In this document: positions 9,581 through 18,796 of the stretch, in pieces
Position numbering within the stretch: position 1 is the stretch's first letter
Layout of the letters: each line of letters opens with the position of its first letter
Source: Bordetella ansorpii
GTDB taxonomy: Bacteria > Pseudomonadota > Gammaproteobacteria > Burkholderiales > Burkholderiaceae_B
NCBI RefSeq assembly: GCF_900078705.1
Contig: NZ_FKIF01000008.1
Span: 124,001 to 188,000, forward strand
Length of the DNA stretch: 64,000 nucleotides
Direction: 5' to 3'
Notes under the pieces: generated by a model
Database searches by the model: none
What the model saw: only the letters and a program-made list of their open reading frames with translations
What the model was told of the DNA's origin: nothing
Position numbers and translations under genes: made by a program

Positions 9581-10558
9581 ATGAAGCCTTTACCGAACAT
9601 GCGACGGTGGGTTGCCGCCGTTGCTTGCGCCGCATTGCCGGGGCTGGCCGCCGCGGCCGGATTCCCGGATCGCCCCGTGACCATGGTCGTGCCGTATCCC
9701 GCGGGCGGATCGCTCGATACCGTGGGCCGGCCGTTGGCCCAGGGATTCGAGAAGGCCACGGGCCAGCCCATGATCCTGGAAAACGCCGGTGGCGCCGGAG
9801 GCCTGATCGGCGCGGGCAAGGTGGCCAAGTCCGCGCCCGACGGCACCACGCTCTTGCTGGCCAGCAATGGACAGGTCACGCTGGCGCCCCTCATGTACAA
9901 GGACATGCCGTACGACCCGGCGCATGACCTGGTGCCCATCGTGCATCTGGTGGATCAGACGGCGGTGCTGTACGCCAGCGCCAAATCGCCGTACAAGACG
10001 TTCGCCGACGTGGCCGCCGCCGCCCGCGCTGGGCAGGAACCGCTGCCGTTCGCCTCCAGCGGCGCCGGCAGCATCTCGCACCTGGCGCTGGAGTTGCTGG
10101 CGCAGAAGATGGGCACGCGCTTCTCGCATATCCCGTATCGCGGCGCCGCGCCGGCCTTGCAGGATCTGGCCGGCGGCCAGGTGCCGCTGCTTTTCACTTT
10201 CGTCGGGTCCGCCAGGCCCTTGACCGCATCGGGCATGGTTCGGCCGCTGGCCGTCGCCGCCAGCAAGCGCCTGGCCGCGCTGCCCGACGTGCCCACTTTC
10301 GCCGAACTGGGCTATCCCGGCGTCGAGGCCTCGGTGTGGATCGGCCTGATGGCGCCCAAGGGCACGCCGCAGGATCGCATCGAACGCCTGTCCGGCGTGG
10401 CCACCGGAATGCTGGCGCAGCCCGCGTTCCAGAAGCTCATGGCCGAGAACAACATGGAGATCAAGGGGGGGTCCGTGCAGGACTTCCGCAAGATGATGGC
10501 CGAGGACGCGGCCCGCTGGGCCGAGTTGGCCAAGTCCGTGAACCTGGCTTCCAGGTAA
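9581..10558 (+). CDS. Bug-type tripartite tricarboxylate receptor (periplasmic)
   Basis: A 325-residue secreted binding protein. The start at 9581 follows AGGGGAAAAC and gives a clean signal peptide (MKPLPNMRRWVAAVACAALP then AAAA, cleavage near GFPDRP). An upstream in-frame ATG would add 39 unlikely residues. The mature start PDRPVTMVVPYPAGGSLDTV is the Bug family hallmark. These receptors bind carboxylated small molecules in the periplasm and usually have no dedicated permease beside them, as here. The next two genes (AtuA-family and DUF4387) suggest the ligand is processed by that pair. Ligand unknown. Confidence 0.93.
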   Translation: MKPLPNMRRWVAAVACAALPGLAAAAGFPDRPVTMVVPYPAGGSLDTVGRPLAQGFEKATGQPMILENAGGAGGLIGAGKVAKSAPDGTTLLLASNGQVTLAPLMYKDMPYDPAHDLVPIVHLVDQTAVLYASAKSPYKTFADVAAAARAGQEPLPFASSGAGSISHLALELLAQKMGTRFSHIPYRGAAPALQDLAGGQVPLLFTFVGSARPLTASGMVRPLAVAASKRLAALPDVPTFAELGYPGVEASVWIGLMAPKGTPQDRIERLSGVATGMLAQPAFQKLMAENNMEIKGGSVQDFRKMMAEDAARWAELAKSVNLASR

Positions 10559-10566
10559 GGCAGTCC

Positions 10567-10599
10567 GCTGGACCGGGCGGCGCCGGGTCCGGCTTTTTT
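10567..10599 (+). terminator. Hairpin with T-run after the Bug gene
   Basis: GCTGGACC and GGTCCGGC pair (one G-T pair), with a GC-rich inner loop and six T's directly after. It lies between the Bug stop and the AtuA start, so it could act as a leaky terminator that lowers expression of the downstream enzymes relative to the abundant receptor. Confidence 0.6.
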
Positions 10600-10615
10600 C
10601 TCACAGGATCATCAG

Positions 10616-11977
10616 ATGAAACAAGTCACCGGGGTCGCGCCTTCGGGATCGATGGGCAGCGGCTACAACCTCGCGTCATTCAAGCGGGCCATGCAGGCGC
10701 AGCCTGATTTCATTGGCCAGGACGCGGGCTCGACCGACATGGGACCGTACTATCACGGCGCCGACAAGCCGTTCCTGCCCCTGTCCGCCTACCGGCGCGA
10801 CCTGTCCGTCATGCTGGCGGCCGCTCGTGCTGCGCGCATTCCGCTGTTGATCGGGTCCGCCATCACCAACGGGTCGAACGCCACGCTGGCGCTGATGATC
10901 CAGATGCTGCGCGAGGTGGCGGCCGAGCAGAAGCTGTCCTTCAAGCTGGCGGTCATCGGCGCCGAGATCGACAAGGCCTACCTGAAAGCCAAGATTGCCG
11001 CCGGTCCGGTCGAACCCATGGGCCCCGAGGGCCTGCTGACGGCTCAGGCCGTGGACGCCGCCGGGCCCATCGTCGCGCAGATGGGCATGGAGCCCTTCAT
11101 GCGGGCGCTGCAAGAGGGCGCCGACGTGATCATCGCCGGCCGGGCGTGCGACGATGCGATCTTCGCGGCGCTGCCGGTGCTGCGCGGTTTCGATCCGGGG
11201 TTGTCCCTGCATTGCGGCAAGATCCTGGAATGCGCCGGCCTGTCGGCGGTCCCCTACGACCTGGGCGAGCCCATGATCGGCCGCGTCCGAGAAGATCACT
11301 TCGAGGTGGAACCGGGCAATCCGGAAAGCCGCTGCACCACGGTATCGGTGGCGGGGCACTCGCTGTACGAACGCAGCGATCCCTTCCTGCAGGCAGGGCC
11401 GGGCGGCATCAACGACCTGACGCACGCCACCTTCGAGCAGGCCGGCTCGCGCATCGTGCGCGTGCGGGGCAGCGCCTACATCAAGGACAGCGGCTACCGC
11501 GTCAAGCTGGAGGCCGCCGAACAGGTCGGCTACCGCAGCATCGTGGTGGTGGGCATCCGCGATGCCGTGATGATCCGCGAGCTGGACCACGTCTTCGACC
11601 ACGTGCGAGAGCGGGCGGAGGAACGCTTCGGCCTTGCCGGGAACGGCATCAGCCTGCTGTTGCGCACCTATGGCCGCGACGGCGTGATGGGCAGCCTGGA
11701 ACCCGAACGCGATCTGCCGCCCAAGGAGGTGGGCCTGGTCATCGACGCGGTGGCTCCCGACCAGGACACCGCCACCGCGGTCGCCATGTTCACGCGCGGG
11801 GTGCTGCAGCATGCCCACTATCCCGGCATCCTGACCACCGCCGGCAACATGGCCTATCCGTTCTCGCCGTTCGGCGTGCCCGTCGGTCCCGCGTACCGGT
11901 TCTCCATCTATCACCTGATGCCGGTGGCCGACGCCTGCGAATGCTTTCCCATCCACTACGAGACGATCAGGAACTGA
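10616..11977 (+). CDS. AtuA-family (DUF1446-like) acyclic terpene utilisation protein
   Basis: A 453-residue cytoplasmic protein with the glycine-rich N-terminal region of the AtuA/DUF1446 family (APSGSMGSGYN and FIGQDAGSTDMGP), then RIPLLIGSAITNGSN and a central VIIAGRACDDAIFAA block. AtuA belongs to the citronellol/geraniol degradation system of Pseudomonas, but its reaction is not established. AtuA relatives outside that system often sit next to Bug receptors and a DUF4387 protein, exactly as seen here. The gene starts after AGGATCATCAG and ends four bases before the DUF4387 start. Family call is good; function unknown. Confidence 0.8.
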   Translation: MKQVTGVAPSGSMGSGYNLASFKRAMQAQPDFIGQDAGSTDMGPYYHGADKPFLPLSAYRRDLSVMLAAARAARIPLLIGSAITNGSNATLALMIQMLREVAAEQKLSFKLAVIGAEIDKAYLKAKIAAGPVEPMGPEGLLTAQAVDAAGPIVAQMGMEPFMRALQEGADVIIAGRACDDAIFAALPVLRGFDPGLSLHCGKILECAGLSAVPYDLGEPMIGRVREDHFEVEPGNPESRCTTVSVAGHSLYERSDPFLQAGPGGINDLTHATFEQAGSRIVRVRGSAYIKDSGYRVKLEAAEQVGYRSIVVVGIRDAVMIRELDHVFDHVRERAEERFGLAGNGISLLLRTYGRDGVMGSLEPERDLPPKEVGLVIDAVAPDQDTATAVAMFTRGVLQHAHYPGILTTAGNMAYPFSPFGVPVGPAYRFSIYHLMPVADACECFPIHYETIRN

Positions 11978-11981
11978 GGCC

Positions 11982-12308
11982 ATGGCAACCACGACGCAAC
12001 CCATGACGGCCTACGCCAAGGTGATCCGCAGCAAGAATTCCGGGCCGTTCGAGCTGACCTTCGACATCATGTTCGACGAGGACGCGCCGTACCTGCACGT
12101 CAAGCGCAGCGGCGTGATCACGGTGGACAGCGTGGCGGTCGCGTTCTCCATCCCGGCCGAGGACGTGCTGGTGTGCACCGCCTTCGATGCGGCGCGGGCG
12201 TTCAAGATCACGATCAAGCGGCCGGTCAGTTCCGGTGACCTGCTGGACCGCGATGTGTATGGCTGCCAGCAGCATGTGCCGCTGACGCGCTTGCAGGTGC
12301 CCGTCTAG
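11982..12308 (+). CDS. DUF4387-type protein
   Basis: A 108-residue cytoplasmic protein matching the DUF4387 pattern: it opens with AYAKVIRSKNSGPFELTFDI and ends with a DRDVYGCQQHVPL segment. Relatives either stand alone next to an AtuA-family gene or are fused to its C-terminus, which suggests the two form one enzyme. It starts 4 bases after the AtuA stop and is certainly cotranscribed. No catalytic residues can be assigned by eye. Confidence 0.78.
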   Translation: MATTTQPMTAYAKVIRSKNSGPFELTFDIMFDEDAPYLHVKRSGVITVDSVAVAFSIPAEDVLVCTAFDAARAFKITIKRPVSSGDLLDRDVYGCQQHVPLTRLQVPV

Positions 12309-12318
12309 GCCTTGTGTG

Positions 12319-12337
12319 CGCCGGGCCCGGCCCGGCG
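12319..12337. terminator. GC hairpin between convergent genes
   Basis: A perfect 7-bp stem (CGCCGGG/CCCGGCG) with a 5-base loop lies between the DUF4387 stop and the stop of the minus-strand esterase gene. It has no T-run, so it is a weak candidate for a bidirectional transcription end. Confidence 0.3.
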
Positions 12338-12354
12338 GGTGGGAGACCCGGGAC

Positions 12355-13032
12355 CTAGCGCAGCACGCTGGCCAGGAACTGCGCGATGTCGTTGACCTCG
12401 GGCGCGCACACCGAGTGCGGCATGGGATAGGTGTGCCAGCGCACGTCGTAGCCCAGCGATTGCAGCGTCTGGCGCGAGGCCTCGGCGCGGGCCAGTTGCA
12501 CCACGGGATCGTACAGGCCGTGCGCCATGAAGATCGGCGTGTCCTGGTTGGCCGGTTGGCGCTCGGCCGTGGCCGTATCGGCCAGCGGCAGGTAGCCGGA
12601 CAGCGCGATCATGCCGGCCAGCTTCTCGGGCAGGCGCAGGCCGGTGTGCAGCGTCATCGCGCAGCCTTGCGAGAAGCCCGCCAGCACGATGCGTCCGGTG
12701 GGGATGCCGCGTGCATTCTCGCGGCGCAGCAGCGCGCGCACCGCCAGTTCGCTGGCGCGGATGCCGTCACCGTCTTCGCGGCGCACCAGGTCCTGGCCCA
12801 GGATGTCGTACCACGACCGCATGGCCATGCCGCCGTTGATGGTGACCGGCTGCACGGGCGCGTTGGGAAACACGAAGCGCACGGCCGGCGGCAGCACGGA
12901 CTGCAACTCCGGCACGATGGGCGCGAAATCGTTGCCGTCTGCGCCCAGGCCATGCAGCCATACCACCGCGTGCGTGGGATTCGGGGCGGTCTCGATCTCG
13001 ATGCAGTCCAGCAGGGGCAGGTCGGTGGTCAT
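12355..13032 (-). CDS. Carboxylesterase/phospholipase-type alpha/beta hydrolase
   Basis: A 225-residue protein of the YpfH/EstB-type carboxylesterase family. The catalytic triad is visible: Ser121 in the elbow GFSQG, Asp175 in GLYDPVV and His206 in MPHSV. The oxyanion region is HGLGADGND near residue 27. The protein has no signal peptide and is expected to act in the cytoplasm on small esters or lysophospholipids. It lies 48 bases downstream of yjgA on the same strand and may share its transcript. Confidence 0.9.
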   Translation of the reverse strand: MTTDLPLLDCIEIETAPNPTHAVVWLHGLGADGNDFAPIVPELQSVLPPAVRFVFPNAPVQPVTINGGMAMRSWYDILGQDLVRREDGDGIRASELAVRALLRRENARGIPTGRIVLAGFSQGCAMTLHTGLRLPEKLAGMIALSGYLPLADTATAERQPANQDTPIFMAHGLYDPVVQLARAEASRQTLQSLGYDVRWHTYPMPHSVCAPEVNDIAQFLASVLR

Positions 13033-13080
13033 GGCGTGAAGGAAATGGAAGGGCCTGGGGCCAGGCGGATCGGCTTCGGA

Positions 13081-13632
13081 TCAGGCGGTCAGCGACTTCA
13101 GGGCCTGGAACAGGGCGCGGTATTGCTTGCGCTGGGGCTCCTGGCCCTGCGCCAGCGCGGCGTTCTGCTGCGCTTCCTTGCGCGCGGCGCGGATGACGGC
13201 GCGCAGGTGCTGGATGTCGGTGTCGGGATATTCCTGCAGCAGCTCGGTCAGGACGTCGTCGTCGGCCAGCAGGCGTTCGCGCAGGTTTTCCAGGCGATGC
13301 ATGGCCGCGGTGTCTTCGCGCGAGCCGTTGCGCCAGGTGTCGAGCTGGGCGCGGATGACGTCGGCCGGCGCATCGCGCATCAGCTTGCCGACGAAGTGGG
13401 TCTGGCGGCGCAGGCCTTCGCGGCTGGTGGTGCGCTGGGCTTCGCGGATGGCCTCGTACAGGCGTTCGGCCAGCGGCAGCTGCTTCAGGCGGTCGGGCGA
13501 CAGCGCGATCAGTTCCTTGCCCAGGTCGAGCAGGGCGTGCAATTCGCGCTTGACCTGCGATTTGCTGGGACGGTCGTAGCCGTTTTCGTCGAAACCGCCT
13601 TCGTCGACGGAATTCTGGTGGTCGGAATGCAT
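13081..13632 (-). CDS. yjgA: Ribosome biogenesis factor YjgA (DarP)
   Basis: A 183-residue, highly charged helical protein with the family core [20 protein letters not shown] and [14 protein letters not shown]. DarP associates with immature 50S subunits and helps late assembly steps. The start [11 protein letters not shown] was chosen over an upstream ATG because the extra residues would run into the divergent pmbA promoter and resemble nothing in the family. It diverges from pmbA with about 60 bases between starts, a pairing common in proteobacteria. Confidence 0.9.
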   Translation of the reverse strand: MHSDHQNSVDEGGFDENGYDRPSKSQVKRELHALLDLGKELIALSPDRLKQLPLAERLYEAIREAQRTTSREGLRRQTHFVGKLMRDAPADVIRAQLDTWRNGSREDTAAMHRLENLRERLLADDDVLTELLQEYPDTDIQHLRAVIRAARKEAQQNAALAQGQEPQRKQYRALFQALKSLTA

Positions 13633-13693
13633 GGAAAGAAGCGTTTGGGAGGCGGACTTGGCTATGATAACCGTCTCTGCAAATTGGACTGCG

Positions 13694-15061
13694 ATGGTCA
13701 ACTCTTCTTCTTCCCTGCCGGTGGCCGCGAATCACGCGCGTTTCAGCGAACTCGTCGAGAAGGTGCTGGACTACGCCCGGCGCGCCGGCGCCAGCGATGC
13801 GGTGGCCGAAGTCTCCGAAAGCCTGGGCCTGTCCGTCTCGGTGCGCAAAGACGACATCGAGACCGTCGAACAGACCCGCGACCGCTCCCTCGACCTGACC
13901 CTGTACGCCGGCCAGAGCCGCGGCTCGGCCTCCACCTCCGATTTTTCCGACGAGGCCCTGCGCCAGACCGTCGAGGCCGCCTGGCACATTGCCCGGCACA
14001 CCGCGGCCGATCCGGCCGCCGGGCTGCCCGACGCCGACCGCCTGGCCATCGGCGGCTACCCCGACCTGGCCCTGCACTACCCGTGGCAAGTGGGCACCGA
14101 GGCCGCCGCCGAGCTGGCGCTGCGCGCCGAGCGCGCCGCCCGCGCGCTCGATCCGCGCATCACCAACACCGATGGCGCCAGCGTGGGCACCTACGAAGGC
14201 CAGTTCGTCATGGGCAACACCCGTGGCTTCCTGGGCGGCTATCCGTACTCGCGCCACAGCCTGTCGGTGGCGCCCATCGCCGGCCGCGGCAACAGCATGC
14301 AGCGCGACTACTGGTACACCTCCGAGCGCGATCCGGCCAACCTGGCCTCGCCCGAGGCCATCGGCCGCTACGCCGCCGAGCGCACCCTGTCGCGCCTGTC
14401 GGCCCGCCGCATCCGCACGGGCAAGTTCCCGGTGCTGTTCGAGGCGCCCCTGGCCCTGGGCCTGCTGGGCGCCTTCACGCAGGCCACCAATGGCGGCGCG
14501 CTGTACCGCAAGGCCAGCTTCCTGGTCGATTCCCTGGGCAAGCCGGTGTTCGCCGATCACATCGACATGGCCGAAGACCCCCACGTGGCGGGCGCCATGG
14601 GCAGTTCGCCGTTCGACGACGAGGGCGTGCGCACGCAGGCCCGCAGCGTGGTGTCGGGCGGCCTGCTCGAAGGCTACTTCCTGTCCAGCTACACGGCGCG
14701 CAAGCTCGGCATGGCCACCACCGGCAATGCCGGCGGCTCGCACAACCTGTCGCTCACCTCGCGCCTGACGCGCCCCGAAGACGACTTCGAGGAGATGCTG
14801 CGCAAGCTGGGCACGGGCCTGCTGGTCACCGAACTGATCGGGCAGGGCGTCAACTACGTCACGGGCGATTATTCCCGCGGCGCGTTCGGCTACTGGGTCG
14901 AGAACGGCAAGATCCAGCATGCGGTGCAGGAAATCACCATCGCGGGCAACCTGGCCGACATGTTCCGCGCCATCGCGGCGGTCGGCGCGGACACCATCGC
15001 GCGCGGCACCAAGCGCACGGGCTCGATCCTGATCGAGCAGATGTCGGTCGCGGGCACCTGA
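13694..15061 (+). CDS. pmbA: Metalloprotease PmbA (TldE)
   Basis: A 455-residue member of the TldD/TldE family, which matures small peptides such as microcin B17 and takes part in antitoxin turnover as a TldD/TldE heterodimer. The start at 13694 ([17 protein letters not shown]) gives the usual length; the open frame extends 21 codons further upstream into the promoter. TldE is the partner without its own zinc site, and no HExxxH motif is present here, as expected. Diverges from yjgA. Confidence 0.92.
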   Translation: MVNSSSSLPVAANHARFSELVEKVLDYARRAGASDAVAEVSESLGLSVSVRKDDIETVEQTRDRSLDLTLYAGQSRGSASTSDFSDEALRQTVEAAWHIARHTAADPAAGLPDADRLAIGGYPDLALHYPWQVGTEAAAELALRAERAARALDPRITNTDGASVGTYEGQFVMGNTRGFLGGYPYSRHSLSVAPIAGRGNSMQRDYWYTSERDPANLASPEAIGRYAAERTLSRLSARRIRTGKFPVLFEAPLALGLLGAFTQATNGGALYRKASFLVDSLGKPVFADHIDMAEDPHVAGAMGSSPFDDEGVRTQARSVVSGGLLEGYFLSSYTARKLGMATTGNAGGSHNLSLTSRLTRPEDDFEEMLRKLGTGLLVTELIGQGVNYVTGDYSRGAFGYWVENGKIQHAVQEITIAGNLADMFRAIAAVGADTIARGTKRTGSILIEQMSVAGT

Positions 15062-15084
15062 GCCGGCGTCCTTCCCGCACGCAC

Positions 15085-15122
15085 AAGGGCGTCCCTGTTT
15101 TCCGGAGGGCGCCCTTTGTTCT
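15085..15122 (+). terminator. Terminator after pmbA
   Basis: AAGGGCG and CGCCCTT form a stem about 20 bases apart, followed by the T-rich TTGTTCTTTTG. It separates pmbA from the rplM promoter. Confidence 0.5.
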
Positions 15123-15136
15123 TTTGCCACACCGTA

Positions 15137-15166
15137 TGGGCAAGATTTGAACAGCCATGCTAGAAT
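15137..15166 (+). promoter_or_regulatory. Candidate rplM-rpsI promoter (extended -10)
   Basis: TGGGCA, then 18 bases, then TAGAAT. The -10 is preceded by TGC, giving an extended -10 element. The same TGCTAGAAT string lies before the tRNA-Ser gene, which supports a shared strong promoter type. The remaining leader to rplM is about 145 bases. Confidence 0.5.
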
Positions 15167-15317
15167 GATCGACTTTCCCTATTCACGACTTTGGCACGGG
15201 CGGGTAATAACGCTTTGGCAGGATCGTTGGCTGGCTTGGCAGTAGGCAGCCTTGGAAGGGGGAAAGAGGCTCAGCCGATTTCCGGCGGGCTTTCATCTGA
15301 ATGAACTAGGAACCATC

Positions 15318-15746
15318 ATGAAGACCTTTGTGGCCAAGCCGCATGAAGTCCAACGTGACTGGTTTGTGATCGACGCCAAGGGCAAGGTCCTCGGTCGTGT
15401 GGCCAGCGAAGTCGCACACCGTCTGCGTGGCAAGCACAAACCTGAATTCACGCCGCACGTTGACACCGGTGATTACATCATCATCGTCAACGCTGCCGAT
15501 ATCGTCGTCACGGGTAACAAGGCGCACGACAAGAAGTACTTCCGCCACACCACCTACCCGGGCGGTATCCGCGAGACGAACTTCGAGAAAATGCAGCAGC
15601 GTTTTCCCGGCCGCGCCATCCAGAAGGCCGTCAAGGGCATGCTGCCCAAGGGTCCGCTGGGCTACGCCATGATCAAGAAACTCAAGGTGTACGCCGGTGC
15701 CGAGCACCCGCACACCGCTCAGCAGCCCAAGCCGCTGGAATTCTAA
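15318..15746 (+). CDS. rplM: Large ribosomal subunit protein uL13
   Basis: A 142-residue protein, exactly the usual length, starting [20 protein letters not shown] and ending in [11 protein letters not shown]. It binds 23S rRNA early in 50S assembly. It is cotranscribed with rpsI, 9 bases downstream. The unusually long leader could hold an autoregulatory structure, since L13 represses this operon in E. coli. Confidence 0.98.
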   Translation: MKTFVAKPHEVQRDWFVIDAKGKVLGRVASEVAHRLRGKHKPEFTPHVDTGDYIIIVNAADIVVTGNKAHDKKYFRHTTYPGGIRETNFEKMQQRFPGRAIQKAVKGMLPKGPLGYAMIKKLKVYAGAEHPHTAQQPKPLEF

Positions 15747-15755
15747 GGACACGCC

Positions 15756-16148
15756 ATGATCGGTAACTGGAATTACGGAACCGGCCGTCGCAAGACCTCG
15801 GTGGCTCGTGTTTTCATCAAGAAGGGCACTGGCAAGATCGTCGTCAACGGCAAGCCCGTCGACGAGTTCTTCGCTCGTGAAACCGGCCGCATGGTCGTGC
15901 GTCAACCCCTGGTCCTGACGGGCCTGGGCGAGTCGTTCGACATCAAGGTCAACGTGCACGGCGGCGGTGAAACCGGCCAAGCCGGCGCGATCCGCCACGG
16001 CATCACCCGCGCGCTGATCGACTACGACACCGCGCTGAAGCCGGCGCTGTCGCAAGCGGGCTTCGTGACCCGTGACGCGCGAGAAGTCGAACGCAAGAAG
16101 GTCGGCTTCCGCAAGGCACGTCGGCGCAAGCAGTTCAGCAAGCGCTAA
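15756..16148 (+). CDS. rpsI: Small ribosomal subunit protein uS9
   Basis: A 130-residue protein with the conserved [15 protein letters not shown] start and the basic tail [11 protein letters not shown], whose final Lys-Arg reaches the P-site tRNA in the ribosome. It is the second gene of the rplM-rpsI operon and is followed directly by a strong terminator. Confidence 0.98.
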   Translation: MIGNWNYGTGRRKTSVARVFIKKGTGKIVVNGKPVDEFFARETGRMVVRQPLVLTGLGESFDIKVNVHGGGETGQAGAIRHGITRALIDYDTALKPALSQAGFVTRDAREVERKKVGFRKARRRKQFSKR

Positions 16149-16156
16149 TGTTCCCC

Positions 16157-16188
16157 AAAAAGGCCGCGAAAGCGGCCTTTTTGTTTTT
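16157..16188 (+). terminator. Rho-independent terminator of rplM-rpsI
   Basis: AAGGCCGC-GAAA-GCGGCCTT stem with a GNRA-type tetraloop, A-run before and T-run after. Textbook intrinsic terminator a few bases after the rpsI stop; the flanking A and T runs make it bidirectional in principle. Confidence 0.9.
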
Positions 16189-16328
16189 GGCCCGGCGTGT
16201 CATACGCCTGCAGCACCCGGCGCGGAACCTCGTGCTGTTCCTCCAGTCGGATCGGGGACATTTGCGGCACCGCCGCAACGCCCGCATCCTGAGCGATACT
16301 ATCGGTCTACGTTTTTGGGGTCCCCATC

Positions 16329-17393
16329 ATGGCTCAAGCATCGAACTCCCGCATCAAGGTTGGCATCGTCGGCGGCACCGGCTACACCGGCGTCGAGCTG
16401 CTGCGTCTGCTGTCGCACCATCCCCACGTCGAACTGGCCGCCATCACGTCCCGCAAGGAAGATGGCCTGCCCGTGGCCGACATGTATCCCAACCTGCGCG
16501 GCCACGTGAAGCTGGCCTTCAGTTCGCCCGAGAAAGCCAACCTGGCCGACTGCGACGTGGTGTTCTTCGCCACGCCCCATGGCGTGGCCATGGCCCAGGC
16601 CCAGGAACTGCTGGCGGCCGACACCCGCGTGATCGACCTGGCGGCCGACTTTCGCCTGCAGGACACCGCCGTCTTCGAGCACTGGTACAAGATGCCCCAC
16701 AGCTGCCCCGACGTGCTGGCCGAGTCGGTCTACGGCCTGCCCGAGATCAACCGCGAAGCCATCGCGAAGGCGCGCGTCATCGGCAATCCCGGCTGCTATC
16801 CCACCACTGTGCTGCTGGGCCTGACCCCGCTGCTGGAAGGCGGCAAGCAACTGGTCGACGCCCAGACCCTGATCGCCGACTGCAAGTCGGGCGTGTCGGG
16901 CGCCGGCCGCAAGGCCGAGGTGGCCACGCTGTTCTCCGAGGCTTCCGACAACTTCAAGGCCTACGGCCTGCCCGGCCACCGCCACCACCCCGAGATCACC
17001 GAGCACCTGGAGAAGATCTCCGGCGGCCCGGTGTCGCTGACCTTCGTGCCCCACCTGGTGCCGATGATCCGCGGCATGTTCTCCACCATCTATGCCCGCA
17101 TCCAGCCCGGCGCGCGCGACACCGATTTCCAGGCCCTGTTCGAGCAGCGCTACGCCGACGAGCAGTTCGTCGACGTCATGCCGGCCGGCAGCCTGCCGGA
17201 AACCCGTTCGGTGCGCGCCTCCAACACGCTGCGCATTTCGGTCCAGCGCCCGAACAACGGCGACCTGCTGATCGTGCTGGTGGTGCAGGACAATCTGGTC
17301 AAGGGCGCCGCCGGCCAGGCCGTGCAGAACATGAACCTGATGTTCGGCCTGCCCGAATCGGCCGGTCTCGACCACGTCGCCATCCTGCCGTAA
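16329..17393 (+). CDS. argC: N-acetyl-gamma-glutamyl-phosphate reductase
   Basis: A 354-residue arginine biosynthesis enzyme that reduces N-acetylglutamyl phosphate with NADPH. The Rossmann start [16 protein letters not shown] is at residues 13-28, and the catalytic cysteine lies in GNPGCYPTT. The length fits the family. Argininosuccinate-pathway genes are not adjacent, so this argC is monocistronic or leads the short unit with the gene at 17432. Confidence 0.96.
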   Translation: MAQASNSRIKVGIVGGTGYTGVELLRLLSHHPHVELAAITSRKEDGLPVADMYPNLRGHVKLAFSSPEKANLADCDVVFFATPHGVAMAQAQELLAADTRVIDLAADFRLQDTAVFEHWYKMPHSCPDVLAESVYGLPEINREAIAKARVIGNPGCYPTTVLLGLTPLLEGGKQLVDAQTLIADCKSGVSGAGRKAEVATLFSEASDNFKAYGLPGHRHHPEITEHLEKISGGPVSLTFVPHLVPMIRGMFSTIYARIQPGARDTDFQALFEQRYADEQFVDVMPAGSLPETRSVRASNTLRISVQRPNNGDLLIVLVVQDNLVKGAAGQAVQNMNLMFGLPESAGLDHVAILP

Positions 17394-17431
17394 TGGCACG
17401 GGGAGGGCGCCTGGGCGTCCTCCCGCCGTAG

Positions 17432-18214
17432 ATGCAAGATTCACACGCTTCATCCTCCAGCCGTCCGCGCTCGCCGCGCAGGGCGGCCCGCATTGCCTGG
17501 CTGGCCGCCGTCCTGGGCGCGGGCATCGCGCTGGGCATCGGCATCGCCTCCCGCTATGCGCAAGCGCCGCATCAGGGCATGGTGGTGCTGACCGAAGACC
17601 AGGCCAACGCGCAGCGCGCGGCCATGCGCCAGCGCGACGCCGAGTTGCAGGGCCTGCGCACCCGGCTCGACACCACCACGGGCGAGATGGCCATCGAGCG
17701 CGCGGCCCGCATCGAACTCGAAGAGCAGTTGAAGCTCGCGCAGGCCGAAGCCGGCCGCGCGCGCGACCAGCTTGCGTTCTTCGAGCAACTGCTGCCCGCC
17801 GGGCCCGAGGGCACGGTGGATATCCGGGGCACGCAGATCGACCGCGCGGGCAAGGCGCTGGCCTACAAGGTGCTGCTGATGCGCTCGGGCCGCCCTGGCG
17901 ACGCGGCCTTCTCCGGCAGGCTGCGTTTTCACGCGGTGGGCACCCTGAAGGACAGGAAGGCCGAGTTCGACCTGTTGCCCCTGCGCATCAAGGAAGAGCC
18001 CTCCGGCAAGAAGCCCGCGGCTGCGAAGCCGCAGGCCGACAAGGTCTCGCCGCTGGCCGTGCATTTCGAGCAGTACCAGCGCAGCCAGGGCATGCTCGAA
18101 TTGCCCGAGGGATTCGTCCCCGAATCCGTCACCGTCAGCGTGCTGGAAGGCGATACGGTGAGGGCGTCGCGCACCGTCACATTGATTTTGAGTCCGACGT
18201 CGCCTGGGCTATAG
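17432..18214 (+). CDS. Membrane-anchored coiled-coil protein (DUF6776-like)
   Basis: A 260-residue protein. Residues 1-20 are Ser/Arg-rich, 22-42 form one membrane segment ([20 protein letters not shown]), and 55-115 contain a heptad-rich coiled coil ([20 protein letters not shown] and onward), followed by a small beta-rich domain. The layout matches a betaproteobacterial conserved protein lying between argC and erpA. A periplasmic or cell-envelope role is inferred from topology only. The stop codon overlaps the -10 element of the erpA promoter. Confidence 0.75.
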   Translation: MQDSHASSSSRPRSPRRAARIAWLAAVLGAGIALGIGIASRYAQAPHQGMVVLTEDQANAQRAAMRQRDAELQGLRTRLDTTTGEMAIERAARIELEEQLKLAQAEAGRARDQLAFFEQLLPAGPEGTVDIRGTQIDRAGKALAYKVLLMRSGRPGDAAFSGRLRFHAVGTLKDRKAEFDLLPLRIKEEPSGKKPAAAKPQADKVSPLAVHFEQYQRSQGMLELPEGFVPESVTVSVLEGDTVRASRTVTLILSPTSPGL

Positions 18215-18215
18215 T
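18188..18215 (+). promoter_or_regulatory. Candidate erpA promoter
   Basis: TTGAGT, 16 bases, TATAGT: a good sigma-70 match at 18188-18193 and 18210-18215. The -10 overlaps the stop codon of the upstream gene, leaving a leader of about 55 bases before the erpA start. Confidence 0.5.
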
Positions 18216-18278
18216 GGACCCATACGGGCGGCCGTAGCCGTCCCACCGAATTTGGCCTTCGCGGCCAGGAGTCTGACC

Positions 18279-18650
18279 ATGAACGCTCTTACCGAAACCG
18301 TAGATCTGCAGGCGCCTCCGCCTGTTCCCCTCGTCTTCACCGACTCGGCCGCCGTCAAGGTCGCCGACCTGCTGGCCGAAGAAGGCAACCCCGAATTGAA
18401 GCTGCGCGTCTTCGTCCAGGGTGGCGGCTGCTCCGGCTTCCAGTACGGCTTCACCTTCGATGAAGTCGTCAACGAAGACGACACCGTGCTCGACAAAAAT
18501 GGCGTGCAGTTGCTGGTCGATCCCATGAGCTTCCAGTATCTGGTCGGCGCCGAGATCGACTACAAGGAAGACATCGAAGGCGCGCAGTTCGTCATCCGCA
18601 ATCCCAACGCCACGACCACCTGCGGTTGCGGCTCGTCGTTCTCGGTCTAA
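18279..18650 (+). CDS. erpA: Iron-sulfur cluster insertion protein ErpA
   Basis: A 123-residue A-type carrier that delivers 4Fe-4S clusters to apo-enzymes, including those of isoprenoid synthesis and respiration. The three conserved cysteines are visible: one in [12 protein letters not shown] and two in the C-terminal [10 protein letters not shown]. The start [10 protein letters not shown] follows CAGGAG; a longer frame adding nine residues is unlikely. Confidence 0.96.
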   Translation: MNALTETVDLQAPPPVPLVFTDSAAVKVADLLAEEGNPELKLRVFVQGGGCSGFQYGFTFDEVVNEDDTVLDKNGVQLLVDPMSFQYLVGAEIDYKEDIEGAQFVIRNPNATTTCGCGSSFSV

Positions 18651-18676
18651 GACCCGGCGATCGCATCACGAATGAA

Positions 18677-18717
18677 AGGCCCCCGCGCGCCGGCAGGTGC
18701 GCGGGGGCCTTGTTTTT
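18677..18717 (+). terminator. Terminator after erpA
   Basis: GGCCCCCGCGC pairs with GCGCGGGGGCC around a short loop, followed by TTGTTTTT. It lies between the convergent erpA and anmK genes. Confidence 0.85.
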
Positions 18718-18796
18718 CGATTGCATCATTCGCGGCGGCGTGGCCCCGCTTTCGGCAGCCGCCTTGGCAGGGGCTTCCGAAAGCCCGTCCGCATGC

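Noticed and set aside
12767-15130. 787-codon minus-strand frame covering pmbA and yjgA
   Set aside because: Shadow frame: no ribosome site, no domain, and it runs opposite pmbA and out of phase through yjgA.
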